DNA from: Prolixibacteraceae bacterium
GTDB taxonomy: Bacteria; Bacteroidota; Bacteroidia; Bacteroidales; Prolixibacteraceae
Length of the DNA: 11,846 nucleotides
Assembly (NCBI GenBank): GCA_016788685.1
Contig: JAEUSS010000102.1
Location: forward strand, 1 to 11,846
Direction of reading: 5' to 3'
The position numbers and the translations under genes are program-made. Shown in pieces: positions 1-5,944 of this stretch. Positions within the stretch are counted from its first letter, which is position 1. Each line of letters starts with the position of its first letter. The notes under the pieces were generated by a model, which was not told the origin of the DNA, ran no database searches, and worked only from the letters and a program-made list of their open reading frames with translations.

Positions 1-407
1 TGGAACAAAACAACCTCCGCTTACAGGCCAAATATGCCAAAATGGAAGAAGAGGAAGTGCTGTTTGAAGAATTTAACTGCGAGGACGCCGATTACCTGAT
101 GGTCGCATTTGGCTCTTCGGCACGCATTTGCCAAAAAGCCGTTGACCTGGCACGCGCAAAAGGCATTAAAGTTGGCCTCCTGCGCCCCATTACTCTGTTC
201 CCGTTCCCTAAAAAACCAATAGCTGCTTTGGCACAAAAGGTAAAAGGAATGCTGGTCGTTGAAATGAATGCCGGACAAATGATTGAAGATGTGCAACTCG
301 CTGCCGGATGTGCAATCCCGGTTAAACATTTCGGACGAATGGGCGGAATCATCCCGAGTCCGGGAGAAGTGGTTGAGGCCCTTGAACAAAAACTGATAGG
401 AGGATAA
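1..407 (+). CDS. 2-oxoacid:ferredoxin oxidoreductase, alpha subunit (C-terminal part, 5' partial)
   Basis: This is the last 134 codons of a gene that begins before the window; its frame starts at base 3 and is open from the left edge, so the ATG at 42 is internal. The visible part is the C-terminal transketolase-like domain of the alpha subunit, which in the family helps bind TPP and CoA at the interface with beta. Seen in the sequence: a GSSARICQKAVDLAR segment, LLRPITLFPFP, and the family-typical VVEMNAGQM followed by IEDV. The enzyme decarboxylates a 2-oxoacid to its acyl-CoA and passes two electrons to ferredoxin in the cytoplasm. Beta begins 3 nt after the stop and gamma follows, so this is one operon. 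A separate gamma gene is typical of four-subunit enzymes, so a small 2[4Fe-4S] delta gene may lie upstream. Substrate (2-oxoglutarate or branched-chain 2-oxoacid) cannot be settled from this fragment. Confidence 0.9.
   Translation, partial: EQNNLRLQAKYAKMEEEEVLFEEFNCEDADYLMVAFGSSARICQKAVDLARAKGIKVGLLRPITLFPFPKKPIAALAQKVKGMLVVEMNAGQMIEDVQLAAGCAIPVKHFGRMGGIIPSPGEVVEALEQKLIGG
398..403 (+). promoter_or_regulatory. Shine-Dalgarno site of the beta subunit gene
   Basis: A perfect AGGAGG lies inside the last codons of the alpha gene, 7 nt before the ATG at 411. Strong Shine-Dalgarno sites are uncommon in this phylum and are absent from most other starts in this window. The site fixes the beta start and suggests that alpha and beta are translated at matched rates, either by coupling or by efficient independent initiation. 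Confidence 0.7.
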
Positions 408-410
408 TTT

Positions 411-1211
411 ATGGAACTGGCAGATATCATTAATCCCAATAATCTGGTTTACGAAAAACCAAAATTATTAACCAGCAACACCATGCATTATTGCCCCGGC
501 TGCAGCCACGGTGTCGTGCATAAATTGTTGGCTGAGGTTATCGAAGATCTGGGCATTCAGGACAAAACCATTGGTGTTTCGCCTGTAGGATGTGCCGTTT
601 TCGCATACAACTATCTGGACATTGACTGGCAGGAAGCAGCTCACGGAAGAGCTCCGGCGGTAGCTACCGGTATCTCGCGTACCAATCCCGACAAAGTCGT
701 TTTTACCTACCAGGGCGACGGCGATTTGGCATCGATCGGTGCCGCAGAAATAATGCACGCCTGCAACCGCGGCGAAAACATGGTTGTTATCTTTGTTAAC
801 AACGGTATATACGGCATGACTGGCGGACAGATGGCTCCAACCACTTTAGTCGGTCAGGTTACTGCTACAACACCCAACGGACGTGACGTCGGACGAAACG
901 GGTATCCGCTTAAAATTACCGAACTGATTGCCCAATTGCCCGGCACATCGTATGTCACCCGTCAATCTGTGCATACACCGGCCACAATCCGGAAATGCAG
1001 AAAAGCCATTGCAAAAGCATTTCAGGCAGCAATCGATAAAAAAGGCACTTCTTTCGTTGAGATCGTTTCAACCTGTAACATGAACTGGAAGATGACTCCG
1101 GTAAAAGCCAACGAATGGATGATTGAGAACATGTTCCCGTTCTACGTCCCCGGCGATTTGAAAGACAGCTCAAAAGCTGATCCTGAAAGTTACACACCAC
1201 TTAAAAACTGA
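411..1211 (+). CDS. 2-oxoacid:ferredoxin oxidoreductase, beta subunit (TPP and Fe-S)
   Basis: A 266-residue catalytic subunit that binds thiamine pyrophosphate/Mg and a [4Fe-4S] cluster, oxidising a 2-oxoacid to acyl-CoA with ferredoxin as acceptor. Seen in the sequence: CPGC at residues 28-31 plus C61 and C221, which match the four-cysteine cluster pattern of beta subunits; the TPP motif GDGD at 102-105 closing with NN at 130-131; and the following YGMTGGQ (134-140). Length is normal for the family. The start at 411 is fixed by an AGGAGG 7 nt upstream and lies 3 nt after the alpha stop; gamma starts 5 nt after this gene. The family includes VorA/KorB-type enzymes acting on branched-chain oxoacids or 2-oxoglutarate. 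I cannot choose between them by eye, so no symbol is given. The Fe-S cluster and oxygen-sensitive chemistry suit an anaerobic or microaerobic lifestyle (inference). Confidence 0.93.
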   Translation: MELADIINPNNLVYEKPKLLTSNTMHYCPGCSHGVVHKLLAEVIEDLGIQDKTIGVSPVGCAVFAYNYLDIDWQEAAHGRAPAVATGISRTNPDKVVFTYQGDGDLASIGAAEIMHACNRGENMVVIFVNNGIYGMTGGQMAPTTLVGQVTATTPNGRDVGRNGYPLKITELIAQLPGTSYVTRQSVHTPATIRKCRKAIAKAFQAAIDKKGTSFVEIVSTCNMNWKMTPVKANEWMIENMFPFYVPGDLKDSSKADPESYTPLKN

Positions 1212-1216
1212 AAATC

Positions 1217-1768
1217 ATGACCGAAGAAATCATCATAGCCGGATTTGGCGGCCAGGGCGTACTTTCTATGGGGAAAATTTTAGCTTATTCAGGCGTAATG
1301 GCCGATCAGGAAGTTTCCTGGTTCCCTTCGTACGGCCCCGAAATGCGCGGAGGGACAGCAAATGTCACCGTTATCCTCAGCGACAACCGGATTAGCTCGC
1401 CTGTTCTGAATCAATATGATACCGCAATTATCCTGAATCAGCAGTCGATGGACAAATTTGAATCGCATGTAAAAAAAGGTGGCGTGCTGATCTACGATCC
1501 CAACGGAATTATCCATCCGCCCAAACGTACTGATATCAATATATACAAGATCGAAGGAACCCTGATTGCTGCAGAGCTGGGCAATGTTAAAACTTTCAAC
1601 ATGGTAGTTTTGGGTGCTTACCTGAAAGCCAAGCCTGTTGTAAAGATGGAGAGTGTTGAAAAAGGTCTGCAGAAATCACTGCCAGCCCGGCACCATTCAC
1701 TGATCCCGATGAACCTCGAAGCTGTTCAGAAAGGGTTCGAAAGCCTGGAACTGGTGCAGGCCGTTTAG
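1217..1768 (+). CDS. 2-oxoacid:ferredoxin oxidoreductase, gamma subunit
   Basis: A 183-residue protein of the pyruvate/2-oxoacid:ferredoxin oxidoreductase gamma family (POR catalytic domain). It forms part of the alpha-beta-gamma(-delta) complex and in homologues closes over the CoA site. Seen in the sequence: the N-terminal glycine-rich GFGGQGV at residues 9-15, the family hallmark, and WFPSYGPEMRGGTANV (35-50), the usual second conserved block. The full expected length is present, with no frameshift. The gene starts 5 nt after the beta stop without an obvious Shine-Dalgarno site and is the last gene of the operon, since a hairpin terminator follows 22 nt after its stop. A separate gamma gene, rather than a gamma domain fused to alpha, points to the four-subunit form of the enzyme. 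Confidence 0.92.
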   Translation: MTEEIIIAGFGGQGVLSMGKILAYSGVMADQEVSWFPSYGPEMRGGTANVTVILSDNRISSPVLNQYDTAIILNQQSMDKFESHVKKGGVLIYDPNGIIHPPKRTDINIYKIEGTLIAAELGNVKTFNMVVLGAYLKAKPVVKMESVEKGLQKSLPARHHSLIPMNLEAVQKGFESLELVQAV

Positions 1769-1790
1769 TTCAAAACGTCTAACTTCAAAT

Positions 1791-1827
1791 AAAAATACCC
1801 GCAGGAGACAATCTTGCGGGTATTTTT
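1791..1827. terminator. Bidirectional intrinsic terminator between convergent operons
   Basis: The perfect 13-bp stem AAAAATACCCGCA / TGCGGGTATTTTT (1791-1803 with 1815-1827) extends inward by G-T, G-C and A-T pairs to a 5-nt loop. The A-run on the left arm and T-run on the right give a U-tract on either strand, so it can end both the oxidoreductase operon (+) and the TSUP gene (-). On the minus strand the hairpin starts one base after the TSUP stop codon. Confidence 0.9.
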
Positions 1828-1828
1828 G

Positions 1829-2197
1829 TCATTTCGAAAAAATAATCTTCAAGGCTACCAGCATCAGCAGTCCTCCAAACATTTTTTTCAGGATTTTATC
1901 GGGTATACTGATCGAGATCATCGTGCCAAAATACGTCCCGATAAAAAACATAACCGCCAGAACCAGGGCAAATTTCCAATTTACGTAACCGTTTTTCCAG
2001 TAAATAATGGCAGCCATCAGAGTTACGGGCGGGATCATAAAAGCCAACGAGGTTCCCTGCGCCTGATGTTGTGACAGGCCCAGAAAGAATATAAGTGCCG
2101 GAATTACGATGATCGCTCCGCCAACACCAAAAGTACCGCTGAAAACACCTGCCAACAGACCAATGATTGCCAGCAGAATAATCTGAGTGACTGTCAT
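1829..2197 (-). CDS. Half-length TSUP (TauE/SafE-type) membrane protein
   Basis: A 122-residue, strongly hydrophobic protein of the TSUP family, whose members move anions such as sulfite, sulfonates or sulfur compounds across the inner membrane. Likely membrane segments are about residues 4-20, 25-40, 49-67, 74-93 and 103-119. Family landmarks are GTFGVGG at 21-27, HQAQGTSL at 44-51, and a final IPDKILKKMFGGLL segment (98-111). Ordinary TSUP proteins have about 250 residues made of two such repeats; this one corresponds to a single repeat. It is not an obvious fragment: the stop is followed at once by the shared terminator, and only 27 nt separate its start from the regulator gene upstream, so there is no room for a decayed second half. 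It is the last gene of the kinase-regulator operon. It would probably have to pair with itself to form a pore (inference). Substrate unknown. Confidence 0.85.
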   Translation of the reverse strand: MTVTQIILLAIIGLLAGVFSGTFGVGGAIIVIPALIFFLGLSQHQAQGTSLAFMIPPVTLMAAIIYWKNGYVNWKFALVLAVMFFIGTYFGTMISISIPDKILKKMFGGLLMLVALKIIFSK

Positions 2198-2224
2198 CAG
2201 GAGTAATTTTAAAGAATGAAAACA

Positions 2225-2935
2225 CTAAACTTTCTGTATTAAAGCATTGAACCTGAACCCGATTCCGTGAAGGTTCAGTATTTTAATGCTTTCGTCGCTG
2301 CTCAGGTACTTCCTCAACCTGGAAATGAATACATCCAGACTTCGCCCCAGATAATAATCGTCAGAGCCCCAGACTTGCTTCAAAATATCTGAACGAACCA
2401 ACACCTTGTTGGGATTATCACAGAAATAGCGCAGCAGTTCGGCCTCTTTATAGGTTAACGTTTTTCGTTCACCATCGGCATCCAGAATCAAGCTGTCAAA
2501 GTAAAAGTTAAAATGTCCGACTTTATAATAGTTCTTATCAACGGCCGGCTCCGTTGTATGGAGGCTTCTTTTCAGGAAAATCCTGATTTTAAGCAACAAT
2601 TCCTCCATACTGAATGGTTTGGTGATGTAATCATCTCCTCCGATGGTTAGCCCGTTAATGCGGTCTTCTGTCATCGAACGAGCCGTCAGAAAGATAATCG
2701 GAACATGATCGTCAATCTCGCGAATATCTTTGGCAAGCGTAAAACCGTCCTTCCGCGGAAGCATAACATCCAGCAGACACAGGCTAAATTTTCCCGATTT
2801 GAATGCTTTCAGTCCGGATTCTCCATCTTCGGATGATGTGACCACGTAACCGTTTTGTTCCAGATTATCTTTAATGATGAAGTTAAGGGTTTGATCGTCC
2901 TCAACCAACAGAATCTTTTCGCCCGGATAGTTCAT
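2225..2935 (-). CDS. rprY: OmpR-family response regulator, RprY-like
   Basis: A 236-residue DNA-binding response regulator. The receiver domain (about 6-122) has the acidic pair D13/D14, the phosphoacceptor D56 in LLDVMLPRKDG, T84 in FLTARS and K106 in ITKPFS. The C-terminal winged helix (about 138-232) has the OmpR/PhoB pattern, with LTYKEAELLRYF, RSDILKQVWG, SLDVFISRLRKYL and a final HGIGFRF wing. It takes phosphate from the histidine kinase encoded just upstream: its ATG lies within the kinase stop in a 4-nt overlap, so the two are translationally coupled. The LLDVMLPRKDGFTLAKDIRE stretch resembles Bacteroides RprY, a regulator described in B. fragilis; the symbol is given on that likeness and may not imply the same regulon. 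The downstream TSUP gene, 27 nt away, is probably in the same transcript. Confidence 0.93.
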   Translation of the reverse strand: MNYPGEKILLVEDDQTLNFIIKDNLEQNGYVVTSSEDGESGLKAFKSGKFSLCLLDVMLPRKDGFTLAKDIREIDDHVPIIFLTARSMTEDRINGLTIGGDDYITKPFSMEELLLKIRIFLKRSLHTTEPAVDKNYYKVGHFNFYFDSLILDADGERKTLTYKEAELLRYFCDNPNKVLVRSDILKQVWGSDDYYLGRSLDVFISRLRKYLSSDESIKILNLHGIGFRFNALIQKV

Positions 2936-4308
2936 TTTGCTGATTTCTTAATTTCAACAATAAAAGTACTTCCTTTCCTCGAATTTTCGATCACATTTAT
3001 TCGCCAACCGTGTCGCTGAACAATTTTTTTCACATAATCCAGTCCTAATCCAAAGCCCTTAACATCATGAACATTACCCGTCGGCACACGATAAAACCGG
3101 TTGAATATCTTTTTACGGTCTTCTTTAGAAATACCAATACCGTTATCATCAAACGAAACATGATAATGGTTACGCCCTTCATCTATTCGGATCAGGATGT
3201 CCGGATCAACCGCACAATACTTAATCGCATTATCCAAGACATTAAATATCAGATTGGAAAAATGAAGTTTGTCTGCATTGATCAATGCCGGATTAACCGA
3301 TGATTCGAGCCTGACATGGTATACTCTTCCGTTCTGGCTGTTCCGGAACTCTTGTATCGCTTCGGTGACAAATGCATTGAGCTCGATCTGTTCCAGATTA
3401 AGTTGCAACTTCGTTTTCTCGATGGTTGCCATCTGGAGCAATTTTTCAACATGCGCCGAAAGCCGCTTGTTTTGTTGTCCAACAATCCGCACATAATCCG
3501 CCAGACGTTCGGGCTGGCTGACGATTCGCGGATCTGAAAGAACCTTAGCCGCCAACTCGATCGAAGCTATTGGTGTTTTAAATTCATGAGTCAGGTTGTT
3601 GATAAAGTTCTTCTGAATCTCACTCAACTGCTTTTGTTTAATAATGACATAGAAAGCATACCCGAAGAAGATAACGACAAAAAACAGAATTCCGTTTAAA
3701 AAATACCACCCCATTAAACGCGAATTATAAAACTCCGAACGATCGGGGAAATGAACTCCGAAATAATAGGTAAACTTTTCACAGGTTGGCAATGTGCATG
3801 CTTTTTCCTTTTTTTCAGATTTTTTATGAGCCTTGTTGTAATGATCATCATACATGAGCTCTTCGACACTGCAAGGTGATGAATCTTTATTCTCGGTCAC
3901 TTTCTGTCTGGAAGGCATCGATGCATTTCCGCGTACCATTTGGCGGGAATTACAATCGTAAATGGCGTATTCGTATGTCAGGTTCAGATTCTTTCTCTTG
4001 AATTCGACTTCCAGAAGGTGCCCCAGCATATTCGGATCAATGACATCATTTACACTTACAACATAGTAATTGTTTGAAATTTGTTCAACCTGGCAGCTTT
4101 CGGCCGGCTTCGCCTGACCACCATGCAACCTGGCATTGTATTCGTTAATCTGGCTGGCAACGCTCCTGAGCGCACCGGCGGTTAACTGATGGAATTGCTT
4201 TTCATTGAGGTCGTATGAATTCTTCAGGAAGAAAAACTGAACAAGCAAGATGCCTACCACCGAAACGGTAGCCATAATTATAAGAAAACCAATCGAATTC
4301 CGTTTCAT
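2932..4308 (-). CDS. rprX: Membrane sensor histidine kinase, RprX-like
   Basis: A 458-residue kinase with membrane segments at about 7-28 and 202-223 that enclose a periplasmic sensor of some 170 residues, followed by HisKA and HATPase domains. The H-box is LTHEFKTPIAS with H241 as phosphoacceptor; the N-box is NVLDNAIKY (N360); DDNGIGIS (387-394), FNRFYRVP (402-409) and GFGLGL (418-423) complete the ATP site. All catalytic residues are present, so it should be active. There is no HAMP domain; the second membrane helix runs almost directly into HisKA. The sensor contains five cysteines (72, 119, 146, 171, 176), including a CTLPTC pair, and a lysine-rich patch (162-169) just before that pair. 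Layout and pairing with an RprY-like regulator suggest RprX; the signal is unknown. It is the first gene of its operon and reads away from the DUF1573 gene. Confidence 0.92.
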   Translation of the reverse strand: MKRNSIGFLIIMATVSVVGILLVQFFFLKNSYDLNEKQFHQLTAGALRSVASQINEYNARLHGGQAKPAESCQVEQISNNYYVVSVNDVIDPNMLGHLLEVEFKRKNLNLTYEYAIYDCNSRQMVRGNASMPSRQKVTENKDSSPCSVEELMYDDHYNKAHKKSEKKEKACTLPTCEKFTYYFGVHFPDRSEFYNSRLMGWYFLNGILFFVVIFFGYAFYVIIKQKQLSEIQKNFINNLTHEFKTPIASIELAAKVLSDPRIVSQPERLADYVRIVGQQNKRLSAHVEKLLQMATIEKTKLQLNLEQIELNAFVTEAIQEFRNSQNGRVYHVRLESSVNPALINADKLHFSNLIFNVLDNAIKYCAVDPDILIRIDEGRNHYHVSFDDNGIGISKEDRKKIFNRFYRVPTGNVHDVKGFGLGLDYVKKIVQRHGWRINVIENSRKGSTFIVEIKKSAK

Positions 4309-4559
4309 GAAATAATAACACCATTAAATTGAATACTCATTCTCCCTCATGCCCGAAGTGTCATCAATCGGACAGCATGCCCTCCGGTCAACGAAAGCAT
4401 ACAGGTTCAAAACAAACCAGCCAACGCGCTGTTGCATTTCCCATAAAAAATAAGAAATTTGCGATTGTCGCTGTGCAAATAAATATGCTTCCCTATACCC
4501 GGTCATTTATCCCTGATTGACAGCACGAAGCTACTCAAAAAAAATGCAGGCGACCTGTT

Positions 4560-4578
4560 CATTAACATCTCATTAACA
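4560..4578. promoter_or_regulatory. Tandem CATTAACA repeat, candidate OmpR/PhoB-family regulator site
   Basis: CATTAACA occurs at 4560-4567 and again at 4571-4578, 11 bp apart, so both copies face the same side of the helix. Tandem direct repeats with this spacing are the usual target form of OmpR/PhoB-family regulators. A third TTAACA lies at 4593-4598, 20 bp further on. The pair sits about 45-60 bp upstream of the -7 box at 4620, a position from which activators commonly work. Assignment to the neighbouring RprY-like regulator is inference. Confidence 0.45.
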
Positions 4579-4619
4579 AAAGTTTATTGGATTTAACAGC
4601 AATTCAGGAAAAGGTTTTC

Positions 4620-4627
4620 TAGTTTTG
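4620..4627 (+). promoter_or_regulatory. Bacteroidota-type -7 promoter box of the DUF1573 gene
   Basis: TAGTTTTG is an exact match to the TAnnTTTG -7 consensus of the phylum's housekeeping sigma factor. It would start transcription about 60 nt before the chosen ATG at 4693. No TTTG/TTG element is found at the expected -33 distance, which fits a promoter that needs an activator at the repeat just upstream. Confidence 0.5.
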
Positions 4628-4692
4628 TAATTATTGCAGAACAATAAAACAGAATTGGATTCTGTCGTTGGATGAAATCCGGATGTCTTATC

Positions 4693-5796
4693 ATGAAAAA
4701 AAACTATATGAAAATTGGTATTTCGCTTCTTTTGGCATTTCTCATCTGTATGCCATTTGCTAATCAGGCGCAAACTGCAAAATCACGTATTGCCTTTGAA
4801 AAACTTCAGCACAACTTCGGAACATTTAAAGAAGAGCTTGGTGTGCAAACGGTATCATTTGTCTTCAAAAATGACGGTTCAGTCCCACTGATCCTGAATA
4901 ATGTGCAGGCATCTTGCGGGTGTACCACTCCCGAATGGACACGGGAACCTCTGGCTCCGAACGCCAAAGGAATCATTAAAGTGAGCTACGACCCCCGCAA
5001 CCGGCCAGGTGTATTCAACAAATCCATCCGCGTAAGTTCGAATGCTGAAAACTCCGATGTCGTCCTGACCATCGTAGGCGAAGTTACGCCCAGGGCCAGG
5101 ACTGTTGAAGAAAACTACCCGAACGCAATCGGGCCGTTACGTGCAAAAACCAACCACCTGGCGTTTAACGTCATCAAAGAAAATCAGGTCAGGAAAGACA
5201 GTATCGAAATCATAAACAACTCGGCACAGTTGGTCCAGCTCAGTTTCAAAACCCCACCGCCGCACCTGAGTGCTGTTATCAGACCTGAAAAACTCGCAGC
5301 AAAACAAAAAGGGTACATTGTGGTAACTTTTGATGCTTCTAAAATCAAGGCATATGGGTTTGTCATGCACCGCATGTATTTGAATGTTGACGGACAAGAC
5401 GACTACCGAAACTCCATTGCTGTAAGCACAACCCTGGAAGAAGATTTTTCGAAACTGACACCTGCCGAACTAGCTGCAGCCCCTGCCGCAAAATTCGATG
5501 CCGAATCGTTTGATTTTGGCAACATTAAATCAAATGCTAAAGTTGAGCATACCTTCCTCCTGAAAAACCTGGGGAAAAGGGATTTAATTATTCGCGATGT
5601 AAAAAGCTCGTGTGGCTGCACAGCCGTTTCTCCTTCAAAAAATATGATTGCTTCAAACGAAAGCGTACCCCTCAAGGTTGTTTTTGATGCAAGCGGGAAA
5701 AGCGGACGGCAAAATAAAACGATCACTGTTATTACCAACGACCCTAAAAATCCGACAAGCATTCTGAGGATTTCAAGCTACATTTTAACGCAGTAA
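4693..5796 (+). CDS. Secreted protein with two DUF1573 domains
   Basis: A 367-residue exported protein of unknown function. The start at 4693 is preferred over the in-frame ATG at 4672 because it gives a compact signal peptide (MKKNYMKIGI, hydrophobic core 9-20, likely cut near Ala26 before QTAKS). Two DUF1573 units are clear: about 33-132 with HNFGTF, VSFVFKN and SCGCT (74-78), and about 267-363 with FDFGNI, HTFLLKN and SCGCT (306-310). Each is an immunoglobulin-like beta sandwich in the family, with the Cys-Gly-Cys signature. Residues 140-250 between them look like a third beta-rich domain that lacks cysteines. The protein is probably periplasmic or surface-associated; no lipobox is seen. 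It stands alone as a transcription unit with its own -7 box and terminator. DUF1573 proteins are numerous in Bacteroidota, but I know of no established biochemical role. Confidence 0.85.
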   Translation: MKKNYMKIGISLLLAFLICMPFANQAQTAKSRIAFEKLQHNFGTFKEELGVQTVSFVFKNDGSVPLILNNVQASCGCTTPEWTREPLAPNAKGIIKVSYDPRNRPGVFNKSIRVSSNAENSDVVLTIVGEVTPRARTVEENYPNAIGPLRAKTNHLAFNVIKENQVRKDSIEIINNSAQLVQLSFKTPPPHLSAVIRPEKLAAKQKGYIVVTFDASKIKAYGFVMHRMYLNVDGQDDYRNSIAVSTTLEEDFSKLTPAELAAAPAAKFDAESFDFGNIKSNAKVEHTFLLKNLGKRDLIIRDVKSSCGCTAVSPSKNMIASNESVPLKVVFDASGKSGRQNKTITVITNDPKNPTSILRISSYILTQ

Positions 5797-5819
5797 ACTC
5801 CTAAAATATCGAATGAGGT

Positions 5820-5856
5820 GAGCCGGTTCAGTATTTTGGACCGGCTTCCTTTTTTT
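5820..5856 (+). terminator. Intrinsic terminator after the DUF1573 gene
   Basis: The stem AGCCGGT / ACCGGCT (5821-5827 with 5840-5846) is extended by T-G and C-G pairs on the inside and a G-T pair at the base, with loop AGTATTTT, and is followed by a run of seven T at 5850-5856. It lies 24 nt after the DUF1573 stop and separates that gene from the MeaB-type gene. Confidence 0.88.
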
Positions 5857-5944
5857 CCAAAGCGGCGCAATTTCGTAAAGATTTCATTTCATCGTTATGC
5901 AAAAGTCTGAGGGGATCGTTACATTCGCATAAAATTATATTGAC

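Larger units (their letters stand above)
4309..4692. other. Divergent intergenic region between the kinase and DUF1573 genes
   Basis: This 384-nt gap holds no convincing gene; the short frames in it overlap on both strands and lack family features. It must contain promoters for the kinase operon (-) and the DUF1573 gene (+). On the plus side there is a good -7 box (4620-4627) and an 11-bp-spaced direct repeat (4560-4578). On the minus side I found no TAnnTTTG match; the nearest relative is TAGCTTCG (complement of 4526-4533), which would give a leader of over 200 nt and has no matching -33 element. No hairpin resembling a riboswitch was recognised. Confidence 0.6.

Noticed and set aside
1829..2197. 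The TSUP gene as a frameshifted or truncated pseudogene.
   Set aside because: No TSUP-like coding remains are found in any frame on either side, and both ends are tightly bounded by the regulator gene and the terminator.
4329..4520. A 63-codon plus-strand frame in the divergent intergenic region with a CPKC motif that looks like half a zinc ribbon.
   Set aside because: Only one Cys pair is present, the rest has no domain character, an equally long frame lies on the opposite strand, and no promoter precedes it.
4672..4692. The ATG at 4672 as the start of the DUF1573 protein.
   Set aside because: It adds seven residues with a cysteine ahead of a clean MKKNYMKIGI signal-peptide start at 4693, lengthening the signal peptide without any visible gain.
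5403..5762. A 119-codon minus-strand frame opposite the DUF1573 gene with a hydrophobic start.
   Set aside because: It lies wholly inside a well-supported gene on the other strand and shows no family motif; the hydrophobic stretch comes from the antisense of the beta-strand codons.
5920..5927. TACATTCG as a -7 box for the MeaB-type gene.
   Set aside because: It matches TAnnTTCG only, has no -33 partner, and would leave a leader of only about ten bases; not strong enough to list.
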